NCBI GenBank assembly: GCA_964017045.1
Contig: OZ024808.1
Coordinates: 16,890,784-16,954,783, forward strand
Direction of reading: 5' to 3'
DNA length: 64,000 bases
Origin: Omphiscola glabra
Lineage: Eukaryota > Mollusca > Gastropoda > Lymnaeidae
Shown here: piece after piece, positions 1-13,200 of the stretch
Layout of the letters: each line of letters opens with the position of its first letter
Numbering within the stretch: position 1 is the stretch's first letter
Translations under genes and position numbers: made by a program
The notes under the pieces: generated by a model
What the model saw: only the letters and a program-made list of their open reading frames with translations
What the model was told of the DNA's origin: nothing
Database searches by the model: none

Positions 1-280
1 TGCACTTCAATACGTTTGACAGAATTGCCCCTTGTCACTGCACCTCAATACGTTTGACAGAATTGCCCCTTGTCACTGCACCTCAATACGTTTGAAAGAA
101 TTGCCCCTTGTCACTGCACTTCAATACGTTTGACAGAATTGTCTCTCGTATCTGCACTTCAATATGTTTGACAGAATTGCCTCTCGTCACTGCACTTCAA
201 ATAGTTTTACAGAATTTCCCCTTGTCATTGCACTTCAATGCGTTTGACAGCATAGCCTCTTGTCACTGCATGCCATTGTT
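1..280. repeat. 38-bp tandem repeat
   Basis: About seven units of tgcacttcaatacgtttgac plus agaattgccccttgtcac. The array continues from before the window. It is intergenic, downstream of gene 1. Confidence 0.9.
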
Positions 281-399
281 CATTAAACATATGCCTTTTT
301 TTCACCCACCTGCGTATTAGGGTGGGTTCATAGCACTCGGGGTTAAATCTAGTAATACGGCGCCCCTTCATCCCAAGGACTACTCAGTGCACCAGAGTG

Positions 400-640
400 A
401 TCCCCATATACCAGCGTGATCCTTATTTACCAGGGTAATCCCAATTTATCGGCGTGATCCCCATATACCAGCGTGAACCTTATTTACCAGGGTGATCCCA
501 ATTTATCGGCGTGATCCCCATTTACCAGCGTGATCCTTATTTACCAGCGTGATCCCAATTTATCGGCGTGATCCCCATATACCAGCGTGCTCCCAATATA
601 TCTGTGTGATCCCCAATTTACCAGCGTGATCCCGATTTTT
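400..640. repeat. Short-unit minisatellite (accagcgtgatcc)
   Basis: Units of roughly 18 bp alternate accagcgtgatcc, ccatat and aatttatcgg variants. It is noncoding. Confidence 0.85.
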
Positions 641-1589
641 CAGATTTGTTTGAATTTTCCTACTCTATATCTCGATGAAAAGGAGAGTGAAGCAAACTGA
701 AGAGCTTGCGAGGAAAAATGGCGAAACATTCTTCTAACAATAAGAGGACACGTTGAAACGTCAAGATGAGAATTACAACATTAAACAAATTAGTATCGGC
801 ATATGGAGTTTGGAAAACTACAGCGCATATAAATCTTTTAAGTTGGACAAAACTGTTTAAAACATACCGGTAAGGTCAATTGTTTAAATGCCAGGCCGAC
901 CTGCAGCTGGTCCAACCAGTACATTGCACGCGTCAATCTGCACGGCGTGAATTGCGCCATTAGTTTACTGATATTAATAACTTGTAAGGGAACATGGCTG
1001 CTGGATAGGGATGATGTCAAATGGGAGAATATAGTAGAGCGACACACACTACTTTTGACGCGCTGCTCTACAGGTCAATCAATTTACATCGGTTCTATGT
1101 TCAGCTTTTATCAAATAATATTTTTTTTTAAATTTAAGTTTCCCCACTTTCTTATTTGACCCAGGGAATATTGAATACGTTTGATGTGTTACTCATTCAA
1201 ATTTTTTTTAAAAATTATTTCTTTTCTAAAAGAGTTTTCTTCATAGAAGCAACAACATCATCAACCACTAAAAATACACACTCACCAAATGGCAAACAAA
1301 TAATGGGATCAAAACTACAACCCGAAAACTAATCGGCTACAGGCTACTGAACATAACCCGTGATAGTGAAACTACTAAATCCTGGCTCGTTTCTTCCCGT
1401 TAACCAATGATTGAATCATTTGTCATTAGATAATCAATACCACAATTCGATCATTGTGTCAAATGGCCTACTCGGCAAGATCGAGCTTTTGAAAGGTGTT
1501 ATGGAATATTTTTTTTAAAAATAGCTTTCACATCTCAGAATTATTTTTTTCACCTCGGAGAATCTAACCACACAAACTTTCACCTGGCG
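641..1589. other. Intergenic stretch without recognised feature
   Basis: AT-rich sequence with only short stop-bounded frames; nothing was recognised. Confidence 0.5.
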
Positions 1590-2215
1590 GTGAGCGGGAA
1601 AAAAAAGTCACAGGAAAAAGAAGTCACAGGAAAAAAGTCACAGGAAAAAGGTCATTGGGAAAAAAGTCACAATAAAAAGTCACAGGAAAAAAAGTCACAG
1701 GAAAAAAAAGTCACAGGAAAAAAAGTCACAGGAAAAAAAGGCACAGGAAAAAGGTCACAGGAAAAAAGTCACAGGAAAGAAAGTCATTGGGAAAAAAGTC
1801 ACAATAAAAAGTCACAGAAAAAAAAGGCACAGGAAAAAAAGGCACAGGAAAAAAAGTCACAGGAAAAAAAGGCACAGGAAAAAAGTCACAGGAAAAAAAG
1901 TCACAGGAAAGAAAGTCATTGGGAAAAAAGTCACAGGAAAAAAAGTCACAGGAAAAAAGTCACAAGAAAAAAGTCACAGGAAAAAAAGTCATTGGGAAAA
2001 AGTCACAAGAAAAAAAGTCACAGGAAAGAAGTCACAGGAAAAAAAGTCACAGGAAAAAAGTCACAAGAAAAAGAGTCACGAGAAAAGTCATAGGAAAAAA
2101 GTCATTGGGAAAAAAGTCACAAGAAAAAAAAGTCACAAGAAAAAAAGTCTCAGGGAAAAAAGTCACAGGAAAAAAAGTCACAGGAAAAAAAGTCGCGAGA
2201 AAAAAGTCACAAAAT
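1590..2215. repeat. 15-bp minisatellite (agtcacaggaaaaaa)
   Basis: About 40 units vary in A-run length. The Lys/Ser/Gln/Glu frames it opens are compositional artefacts. The same unit appears in inverse orientation at 2375. Confidence 0.92.
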
Positions 2216-2374
2216 ATGTTTCATATAAACTCCTATTCCTAAGTTTCAGTGTTTATGAACTTATATTTGTAAGTTTATATATAAAACTATGTTTATTTAG
2301 TTAAATACGTTAAATAGAAAATAGCAGTATCCTATGCGGATCGTGTTTTGGGATTAAATAAGTGTTTGTTATCC

Positions 2375-2520
2375 TGTGACTTTTTTCTTGTGACTTTTTT
2401 TCCCTGTGACATTTTTCTTGGGACTTTTTTCCTGGGACTTTTTTCCCTGTGATTTATTTTCTTGTGACTTTTTTCCTGGGAAGTTTTTTCTGGGACTTTT
2501 TTTCCTTGCACATTTTTCCC
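2375..2520. repeat. Inverted satellite block of the same 15-bp unit
   Basis: Units cctgtgactttttt and ccttgtgactttttt are the reverse complement of the 1590-2215 array. The pair could fold across a 160-bp spacer. Confidence 0.88.
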
Positions 2521-2689
2521 TACAATCCACCTAGCACAATGATTCAAACCAGTTTTGAAAACAAGACAAAAACTCTCTCAAAGACTTTGAAATTGTTTTA
2601 ATATGGAGACATATTCTGTTTAGAAAGTAGCAAAGCAAAATTAAATGTCTTTAATAAAAGAATCATCTTATTATTATATCTAAAAAGTG

Positions 2690-2920
2690 CAATGATAGAC
2701 GTCATTTTATTGGCGGGTAAATTGTGCAATCATAGACGTCATTTTATTGGCGGATAAATAGTGCATTGATAGGCGTCACTTTATTGGCGGGTAAATAGTG
2801 CATTGATAGACGCCATTTTATTGGCGGGTAAATAGTGTAATGATAGACGTCATTTCATTGGTGTGAAAATATTGCAGAGGTAGACGTCATTTTATTAGTG
2901 TGTCAATGATGCAACAATTA
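2690..2920. repeat. 37-bp tandem repeat
   Basis: Five to six units of gcaatgatagacgtcatttt plus attggcgggtaaatagt, increasingly diverged to the right. Confidence 0.88.
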
Positions 2921-3514
2921 CACACCATTCTAATAATTCTATCAAAGTATAATATTTGGGCAAATAAAAACTTTGAGTACCTCATCGTGTGACTTAATTT
3001 AATTTTTTTTTCCAATGCACAATAAATCATTAAAAGTATTCTCCTTGTCCGGTTTAATGATTGTTAAAAAAATAAATTTCAAAAAGGGAAACATACATAA
3101 AATTAACGATACAAACAATATTACAAATGGTTGAAAACTTAATTTTTTTAAAGTTCGCAGCAAAATAAATTTATATTTTGTTACAAAATCCTCCGTTCAT
3201 GAACATCAAAATATCGTTTTATTAAATAGAATTAAAACTTTAATGGTTATAAATGAGAATAATTCAAACACTTAGCTGTTGTAAGAAATTAGAAAAAATG
3301 TCATATATAGTTTCACACCCTAGTTTCCCACTTTCGGTGAGACGTCATGTACTGTCCCCCCTTTTGGCGAACACTTCATCCACTATCTTACCATTGGTGG
3401 ATACATCCTTCATCTTCGTGTGTGCCTATATTTCATGGATATTTACAACTTGGAATTGTTTAATAAACATTAGAGCCGGTGACAAGACTAATTGAGTGGT
3501 AGAAGTTACAGAGA

Positions 3515-3690
3515 TCATGTGTTACGTGTGTTTCGTGAGTGTTTCATTTGTTACGTGTTACGTATGTTTCGTGTGTTATGTATGTTTCGTGTGTTACGTG
3601 TGTTACGTGTGTTTCGTGTGTTACGTATGTTTCGTGTGTTATGTGTGTTTCGTGTCTTGCGTATGTTACGTGTGTTGTGTGTTTTATTAA
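3515..3690. repeat. GTGTTACGT/GTGTTTCGT simple repeat
   Basis: Nonamer-like units run up to the polyadenylation signal of gene 1. Cys/Val frames over it are not genes. Confidence 0.88.
3683..3688 (-). terminator. Probable polyadenylation signal of gene 1
   Basis: The minus strand reads AATAAA about 100 nt after the TAA at 3789-3791. It sits at the edge of a GTGTTACGT-type simple repeat, so the 3' UTR would be short. Position and motif support it; cleavage was not tested. Confidence 0.5.
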
Positions 3691-3788
3691 GTCGAGGAAC
3701 GTAAATACTGAATTCTAGTTTTTTTTCCGGTAAGGTTATCTACAAAATCTTATTCACAATAGCTTCCCAAAAATTTCGGACAATTGTT

Positions 3789-4295
3789 TTAGGAAATGTA
3801 AGTCTGCATGTAGCTTTGGATCTCTTTGCGACAAATCGGACATGTTACGAGAGGTTTAGCGCAGACGTAGCACGACGCCAAATGTCCACATGGCACAAAT
3901 GCGATGCACGCGTCACTGTCCATGCATATCTTGCACAGGCGCTCGTCTCTCAGCCGGCGGTTTTCTTCGGCCAGATCCGCCTGCTGGGGGTCGGCTGCGG
4001 CGGCGGACGCACCGGCTGAGTCAGGTTGAACGGCACTCCGTCCTTCCGACACCGGCGGTGCCGCGAACGACATGACAGGCGTTGATTTGGGTGAGGTGTG
4101 GGAGATCCCGTCCTCGCGTATGCCCATGTTAAACACGGTTTCTATGAGGGCGTCCAGGCTGGCGAAGTCGCCCCGACCTTCTGCCCATCTCGTTTTCACG
4201 CATTTTTCCAGGATGTCTTTCGGGATGTCCATTTGGAGAGCTTCCTTGACTATGGCACTGCTCATGGGATCCCTGGCGGGACTCGTCGCCTCTAC
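3789..4295 (-). CDS. Gene 1 exon 12: UBA-like domain and C-terminal IAP-type RING
   Basis: It starts at acceptor CCCTAG with [10 protein letters not shown], then a UBA-like helical block ([20 protein letters not shown] ... [16 protein letters not shown]). An Ala/Pro-rich linker follows, then [18 protein letters not shown] and the RING with ligands C-x2-C-x11-C-x-H-x3-C-x2-C-x6-C-x2-C. The protein ends MQTYIS, resembling the conserved RT(F/Y)-aliphatic-S end of BIRC proteins. RING confers E2-dependent ubiquitin ligase activity; UBA would bind ubiquitin chains. A minus-strand AATAAA lies at 3688-3683, about 100 nt past the TAA. Confidence 0.9.
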   Translation of the reverse strand, partial: VEATSPARDPMSSAIVKEALQMDIPKDILEKCVKTRWAEGRGDFASLDALIETVFNMGIREDGISHTSPKSTPVMSFAAPPVSEGRSAVQPDSAGASAAAADPQQADLAEENRRLRDERLCKICMDSDACIAFVPCGHLASCYVCAKPLVTCPICRKEIQSYMQTYIS

Positions 4296-6398
4296 CTAGG
4301 GACGGCAATTGAAATAAATTGCAACGGTAAATTAAATACAGTTAACATATTGAAAGAAGATGATTGGGATTACATTTCATTTCAGGTTTTGAAGAAATTC
4401 TTGTCTCGCGTGCCATGCGGTACGTTGAAAATCAGATTAACAAGCCTGGATAAGCCAGGGATCGGCTCCTCATCATTGACAACCTGAACAGTCGGGCAGA
4501 GCGTGAGTGACACATGGCCAACATTTTTGGACTGAAGTGAGAATTCCATTTATATGTCAATTCATTGAAATTAAATTGACAGAAGTTGATATGTAAAAAA
4601 ATATATATTTAACATGTTGGTACCTCTAGCACTAACCACCACAAGATAATAGCAACCGCGTTCAATATTGTTGTATAGATAAATATAAATACGGAGGTAC
4701 TCGTTATCAGATGGAGCCAATATTCCCACCCTGCAAGTCCGGTTCATCTCCATGCTACATAAAGTAACATTGGGACGGCCACTGCTTCCAACCGTTAATA
4801 ATACTTGAAACCGCTTCAAATTGGGATTAGATCAATTAGTTTTGTTTAAAATGCTTAGTTACACATATATCTATTTTTAGTTGTTGTTTTAAGTCAACGT
4901 AAACAGGTTGGTAAAGTTAAACCATCTTTAATGTAACAATTGAACTACAAATCATCAGTTAAATGTGTATCCCTACTGTCCAAACAAGAGGCAGTTGTTA
5001 ATCGGTGTTATTTACCCTAGTTGTTAATTGTTTTTATGTACCCTCGTTGTTAATTGGTGTTATTTACTCTCGTCGTTAATTGGTGTTAAATAACCTCGTT
5101 GTTAATTGGTGTTATATAACCTCGTTGTTAATTGGTGTTATTTCCCCTAGTTGTTAATTGGTGGTATTTACCCTCGTTGTTAATTGGTTTTATTTACCCT
5201 AGTTGTTAATCTTTTTCTTACCCTAGGCTACATGAAATTATCTTTCCACATCCATAGGTCGTCGTAACCTCATTTACACTCCCCCCCCCCCCAACACACA
5301 CACAGTTTATCTCTTCCAATTATATCTATTACCACACATTTATTTCCACTAAAGCTCTACTCCCTCTGATCCGCTATCAAAATGATCTCTACCCCCTTCT
5401 CTCTGTCTCTCTCTCTCTACCCCCTTCTCTCTGTCTCTCTCTCTACCCTTTTCTCTCTGTCTCTCTCTCTACCCCTTCTCTCTGTCGCTCTCTCTACCCC
5501 CTTCTATTTGTCTCTCTCTCTATCCCCTTCTCTCTGTCTCTCTCTCTGTCTGTCTCTCTCTTTCTCTCTCTGTTTGTCTCTCTCTGACTGTTTCTCTCTC
5601 TGTCTCTCTCTCTGTTTGTCTGTCTCTCTCTCTCTGCCTGTCTCTCTCTTCCCCCCTCTCTCTCCCCCCTCTCATGTCTGTCTCTCTCTTTCTCTCTCTC
5701 CCCCCTCTCATGTCTGTCTCTCTCTTTCTCTCTCTCCCCCCTCTCTCTGTCTGTCTCTCTCTCTGTCTCTCTCTTCCCCCCTCTCTCTGCCTCTCTCTGT
5801 CTCTCTCTTCGCCCCTCTCTCTCCTCTCTCTCTCCCCTCTTTCTCTCTCTCCAGCCCTCAACAACCCCCCCCCCCGTTAAGCTTTCAACGACCATTTCAA
5901 GTTTGTATGTCTCTTACTTAAAGCCATCATCAAACCAAAACAAAAAATTAAATAAAAAATTAGACATTTTGGATGTTAAAAAATATTCAAGAAGAATAAG
6001 TCGTTTTTACCCTGGTGAGAACATCTTGATTGTAATACCACTTTTTGCCACTGTCATATTGGACTACGACATCATCATCGGCATCGATGGCGACCACTGT
6101 GCCTGTCAACCCTGTGTACTGTCAGCAAAAGACCAAGAATAAACAAACAACAACTTTGAATCTACATTTTGTAGCAGCTCGTTGGTTCTATTACATAAAA
6201 TAACTAACAATGAAGAGGTGAAATCATCGGCTTTCATTAGGGCGGTTAATACCGGTTTTAGGAATCCGGTTTTAAAGCGGTTACCGGTTTTTAAAAAATG
6301 CATGCCCAGCAAACGCACTCGTTACGTTACGTTTTCTTCTGCGGTTGTCAATACCGATTCGGAGCGTATACATTCAAGTCAACGTATGGATATCCTTT

Positions 6399-6435
<37 letters not shown>

Positions 6436-9400
6436 GGGGGTGACAATTATAAAATCCACTATAATTATTCAAAAATTATAATTGAGTTTCTTCGAGTTTT
6501 CTCCCTTTTTTAAAAAATAACTGTGTCCAGTGTCGAATGAACTAAAAGCAAACAGTTAGAAATTCAAGATCAATGTTTTAAATAATGTTAACTTTGGGAC
6601 TTTAAAAAATAGGACTATGGGTTTCGAACAATTTTTGTGTAAATCAGAGTACATGTAGTCTGCTCTTAGTAGACATCTCTAAATTTTTACACTTCTCGGG
6701 AGTTCCTAATTTCCGTTTGATTTCTCTCAAATTATTTGAAGTAACTCGTGTAGGTCTAAAAAATAAAAAGAACCAATTTTTTCTATATTCTTTTTTTATA
6801 ATATAGCGCACTTTCAATCTGAATCATTTCTTTCTTCTCACTTCATGTTATCGTCTTCCATTCCATGTTTGCATAGGGAAAAAATATATATGACAGCGAC
6901 CAATTAAATAACGCTTCCCCAACCGTTGCACATATGCCAGTTTATGGATGCAGCAACCTACCGAACCAGAACCAGAACCTCAAATTCTCTTTTCTTCCTC
7001 GAAATAGATTTTTTTTTTTCTAAATCAGGGGTGGGCAATACGGCCCGGAAACTGATATTATGTGGCCATCCAAGGCATTTAGAAATTTAAAAATTACTTT
7101 GTTTTTAAGTTATTTTCTTTAATTTTACAGAATTTCATGTACCGTTATGATTGTTTTAAAATGTTTGATCAACTTTCTTTATTATTTTCTTTATTTTTAA
7201 AACAATAGTCCTTGACTTTTGTCGTGTAATGCTAAAATGCTAATTTACCGATTTTAATGTAGAGAAATGTTTATCAACATGTAAAAATTGGTCATAATAT
7301 ACTTGTGCCCCCCCCCCCCCCAAAGAGCTTTACATTTGTCAATGGGGCCCTCCAACAAAAAGTTTGCCCAACCCTGTTGTAAACCAGTGTGCTTAACATA
7401 AATGTTTGATGGCAATAATAATAGGAACAGTGTTTGCCCTCAGACTGAGCAGTCCAGTATCTTCCCTCAGACTGACCAGTCCAGTATCTTCCCTCAGACT
7501 GAGCAGTCCAGTATCTTCCCTCAGACTGACCAGTCCAGTATCTTCCCTCAGACTGATCAGTCCAGTATCTTCCCTCAGACTGACCAGACCAGTATCTTCC
7601 CTCAGACTGACCAGCCAAGTATCATCCCTCAGACTGTGCAGTCAAGTATCTTCCTTTAGACTGAGCAGTCCAGTATCTTCCCTCACACTGAGCCGTCCAG
7701 GATCTTCCTTTAGACTGACCAGTCCAGTATCTTCCCTCAAACTGAGCAGTCCAGTATCATTCTTCAGAGGATGCAGTCCAGTATCATCCCTCAGACTGAG
7801 CATTCCAGTATCATCCTTCAGACTGAACAGTCCGGTATCATCCTTCAGACTGAGCAATCCGGTATCGTCCTTCAGACTGAGCAGTCCAGTATCTTTCTTC
7901 AGATTGTGCAGTCCAATGTTCGCCTTGGAGCTGATTTTTCTTTTCTAGGAGCCCTCTATTTAAAAAAAGGCCGTTGCTAGAGAACTTAAGGTTATTAAGA
8001 GCCTACTTAAGTCAGTAATCGTTGTAGTCCACATTCAAGGAGCCTTACCTTGGCCATCTCGTCTGCCCAACCACCGTGGTTTTGTTGAAGCGCCTTCACC
8101 ACATCGTTGTCAACCCTACACTTGACTTTCTCGCCAATTTTAAAATCACAACCCGAGTCGACGACTTTCCCTGTGGGTAACAGAAAACATGGCTTACACA
8201 CATTACTCAAGGGTAAATATTGCAGTAACTATGCGTATTAATTAAGGGTACAAACTGTCATATGCACCGCCGCTGGTAATATCCAGCTTAATTATAAAAT
8301 GAGATTCACAGCTACATACTACACCCATGGGTCTCACTAATCTATTCTACTTAGGAAAATCAGTAAACTATCCAGCCGGAGCTCACGAAGTCTTCCCCAG
8401 CGCACCCCCCGCCACTCCTAACCGGCATTCAACCACTCCCCATGGGTCTCTCTATATATTGTAGTCGGCAGGGGTTTGAGTAAACAGTTCAAAGACTGAC
8501 TTTGAGTCTAAGATTCATGTAGAGCTTTTGGTTAGCCTCTAAAACTTCTTGACGATGATACGTGCTGGCCACATAATCAGTTGAGGAATATCTGTATAAA
8601 ACATGCCTAGCGTTTATTGATCCCTAGACTGACCTAAAATTGGCAAATGGCTCCTGTAGTAGACACCACCAATGGAAGCCTGGATACATTTTAAGTCCAC
8701 TTTTCCGGAATGTCCCAGCCTGTAGGTGTTTTTTGTTCCGGATGACCACTTGACATCAGCTTCACTGTTGCTGGATTTGGATGAGTCCCAGTCTTTGATT
8801 TCGTAAACTAAACCTTTGCTGCTCTTGCCACCTGAGAAAATAGAAATCATGTCATGAGACTTGGGGCACTTTTTGGAAAAGATGATTGTTAATTGGTTAC
8901 CAAACCATGTGACTCTTTCAGTAAACAAACCTTAATTGGTTCATTGACCATGTAAATGTGATTCTTTTAGTAAACAAGCATTGATTGGTTCATTGCCCAT
9001 ATAAATCTGATTCTTTTAGTAACAAGATTGCTTGTTTAATTGCCCATATAAATATGATTCTAACGACCATTTCTTGTTGTCAAATGAACGGTTTGTCCAT
9101 TGTTTTAATAGTCTGATTTAAGACACGGTCTAATAAATAATTTTACTTTGATAAGCCTACCCATCCTACCAAAATAAAAATATATAGTTTATCCTTTCCT
9201 ATTCTTATCTTTTTAGCCTTAAACTTAAATAACAAAAGCAAAAGATTTTACCGTCCTGGTCACCATACATCCAGTCTTGCCCGCGGCACACTTTTGCCCC
9301 CACAAATATCCCTTTGGCTTGGAGTTTCTCACTGTCGCGTCTTCTGGGAACTTTACAGCTTGAAAATCCGAAGAGGGGAAAAAATATAAAAAATAAACAA

Positions 9401-10178
9401 GTGGACCATATGTGAAACAAATGCGCCAAAAAGTTGCATCAAAGTTCATCAAATATTTAATACACATCAGCTAACATAGCACTAGGTGTTTGTAGTTATT
9501 TCTAGGGGACGCCTGCAGATTTCAAGAGATAGCATTAGATATCAAATATGTTAATTAAGGTACAATGAATTCCCCCCTCCCCACTCCTCCCACAAGAAAA
9601 TTTCACACACATTTCACACAAGAAGATTGCGCATACTGAAAAAACTCAACGTAAAAATCCAGCACAGAAAATTCCTCATACGGAAATTTCTACATATAGA
9701 TTATTCCAAAAACGAATATTCCACTATTTAAAATTTTTTTTTTATATTTTGTTCTTCACTGATTATTATTTTTAATTATATATTTTTTTATTTTTTTTTT
9801 TATTTTTTGCAATTCAACTTGACAAAGTACATTTATTTCATAGCTATAAACTATAGTTTTTTGGGGTTTTTTTTCGTTATTTGTTTTTTGTTTTGATAAC
9901 ACAGGCTTTTTGTTATTTCACAAATATAATTAATTGCTAACGAAGCCTGGAAAAAAATATCCAAGGTGATCTAAATTACAGTAAATCATGCAATAAGAAT
10001 TCGAGAGGGGAAAAAATGCGATTTCACCTTCATTTAGTAATAAGAATTTCAAGTCTGGCCAACCAGTGTGCTTTTGTCTTTGAGTTTTACACCCTTGATA
10101 CACATGCAGTAAGCACACACAAATAATGTCGGAGGTATTTGTAGGCAGAATCATCTTGGTTGATAATTTTCTGTGTTG

Positions 10179-10209
<31 letters not shown>

Positions 10210-13200
10210 GTGAAGGGAATAATCCGTTTTTAACACCCCCCACTCCCCTTTTTTTTCGGTGAAATGTAGACACCAAAAAGGTAACGCTTTTGTAAAATTC
10301 TTAGAGCCGCAATAATTTTTTTTTTTATTCATACGAAAATAAAGAATTTTTTTTTTAAATTTAAGAATAGTAACACCTCAGTTGAAACATGAAGCTTAGG
10401 ATTTTCAAAAATTGTGTTTTCTTAAAAGAAATTAAGATAGTAACAGTAATTTAATAAGATTTCATTGGTAAGTTAAAAAACCTACATAGAAATAACAAAA
10501 CAATCTACCGTTTTGAATTCGGGCTGTCAATGCTCCAAAATTCGTGGCTGGTGTCATGTTTATCTGTGCTGTAGCAGGTAGAGCACAGGTCGTAGTTGAA
10601 ACAAACCATACACTTCCAGCGAAGTCCCTTAATTCCTAGTATTTTACAATGATCGCATGTTGTCGATGTGTGTTTAATGCCTGTGTCATGAAAGGGGGAA
10701 ATGGAATATTTTATGTCCCTGAATATGAAATCCCCATTTTCTCTCTGAGTATGTATATTTATTATTTCGCCATCAACACCTTTTAATTGGACAAAGAGAA
10801 TAGATATAGATCTAAATATGACAAGTTTATTTCATTTTTTAAAATATAGACCACAAAGTGGTAATGATGAAATTTTATGTTGGTTGTGTGTGTATGTGTG
10901 TGTGTGGAGGGGTGGTCTTTATTTCAAAGGGACTTAACTATTGTCATAATATATATTGACTTGTTAAATAGTTTTAATTTATCATTTATTAGTAATACAA
11001 CATCGTTCATGATATGAAACTTTTTAAAAAAAACATAAATAAATATCTTTCATATTCTTTATTTTCAACCAACTCACCGCCCGGGGCGTTGTCGTAAACA
11101 CGGAGATCATACGCCCCGTCTCGCCCGGCTCTGTACACATTCCTCTGCCCGGAATCCCATAACACCGACACACACTTCTCGGGGGGCTCCAATGGGCCAG
11201 GGCCCCCGATTTCTACAACAGTCCCGAGATGGCCCTCGCCGTTGTCTTGGTCACCCCACTTCCAGTCAGGCCCACGGACGACTCGACAGCCAATCAGAAG
11301 GTTGCCAGTTTGGCCAGCCGATGGCTTTGGTGAGGCCGGCGGTGAATCGTTTATACCCTTGAGATTTAACGTTTATAAGTAAATTTTTACAGTTGCTAAG
11401 TGATTACACTGCGATATGACTGTGCTGAAAATGTAATCAATAGGGTTTTTCATTTCATGGCGTGTAACTAGTAATAGAACATCCGGGCGTACAGTCTGGC
11501 CAATCTCACCAAGATACTAATAAAACACCCTGGTATTCCGTTTGGCCTCAATCCCTCAACAGCTGATCGATACTTCTACATTGATGTGAGCCTTAACCTA
11601 GACGAAAACTTTTTTACAACTTTATTTTACGAAAGATTTTTACAAACAAATCGTAACTACTATATGTTTGCGGAAATACGTTGTGAGAGGTTATGTCTTA
11701 CGGAAACATTTTTTTTTTAAATAACAACATTACGTAATGCGATGTGACGTTTTTCCGGTCTTAGAAATGACTAACCCTATTGCTTAATCATATCCGGCCA
11801 CTTGGCAAGTTTTGAGAAGATGGTAGATCCTTTTACGAGGAGACCACGAGACACTCAATCTCCATTTCAGCAAGGAGGCTCAAGAATAAGTTAAATAAAA
11901 CAAAGTATTGTATACTAGTATTAATATATGATAAATTAGTATCGTACTGCTACAAGTTACCTGCCAAACAATGGCGACGGCGATGCGTCAACTCATGTTA
12001 CTTGACAAAACATACATTCAAGCAACGCACTTTATAAGAATCTCAATTAGCGCCAACTTTTGGGGAGTTTCTTTTTAATTTGCGCCTCTTGAACACGGCG
12101 TTACAGCCATACATAATAAACACCTAAAGAATGATCAATTATAAGTTTACTCTTAATATTACTCGTAGGTTCCTCTAAACTAGTGGTTCTCAACCTGTGG
12201 GTCGCGACCCATGTGGTGATCGCACGACCCTTTCTCTGGGGTCACCTAAGATCATCTGAAAACACAAATGCTCTACTGTCATGAAGTAGCAATGAAAATA
12301 ATTGTGTGGCTGGGGGGGGGGGGTCGCCACAACATGAGGAACTGTATGAAAGGGTCGCGGTGTTAGGAAGGTTGAGAACCACTGCTCTAAACATTCAACA
12401 AGCTTGCAAGTTTTTAACGTAACATTTCCGCCAGGGTGAATTCGGGTGGGAGGCGGGAACACTGACTGGTTTGGAGTTATCCCATCACAAGAAAACTGTT
12501 GGCATTATCGGCTGTTAAAGGGTTAAATAGATTTTCGATTATGACATTGTCTACCACGAATTACCATTCCTGCTTTAAGAGAAAGCATTATCAAGTATCG
12601 ATCCCTATGTGTCATACGCTTAAAACCGTATCAAGCATCGATCCCTACGTATCATGCGCTCAAAACATTATCAAGTATCGATCCCTATTTGTCAAACGCT
12701 CATCGCCAACAATAATGAAGTGTCATTTCAAATATTTTATTTATCAGTAGGCAGTTCGTAGAGATGTTTCGTTCAGTGGTGAGACAAGGGCTTATTATAG
12801 TGCCACCCATTACAGTAACTCACATCTTTGATGGCTTTTAGCAGCTGTGCGGCGAAGAGTGCTTCAAAAGGTCTCGCTGTCTGCTCCTGCATCAAAGCTT
12901 TCAACAGCGTGACTGCGTTTAAACTGTCGTCAGAACCGTCTTCAGCCATCTTCCCTGTCAAAGAATTGTTTTGTTTGTTTTTTATAACATTTAATAGCAA
13001 ATAATTCCTAGAAGTTTCGGGCAACTAGACAATTAGTTTATTCGGTTTTGAATTTTAAATACAGAGCTATATAATTAATGTAACGTGCAGCCATTATGAG
13101 ACAATGTCACTTCACATAACGCTATACATAGTTATACCGAGAACTGGAAGATGGTTCTTGTAGTAGGGCCAACCGGAAAACGCTTCCACGCACTTTAAGT

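Noticed and set aside
1590..2242. Lys/Ser/Gln/Glu-rich 167-codon frame
   Set aside because: It lies wholly inside a 15-bp minisatellite; the unit is itself three codons of repeat and has an inverted copy nearby.
5382..5921. Ser/Leu-rich frame and Arg/Glu-rich opposite frames
   Set aside because: CT/GA microsatellite.
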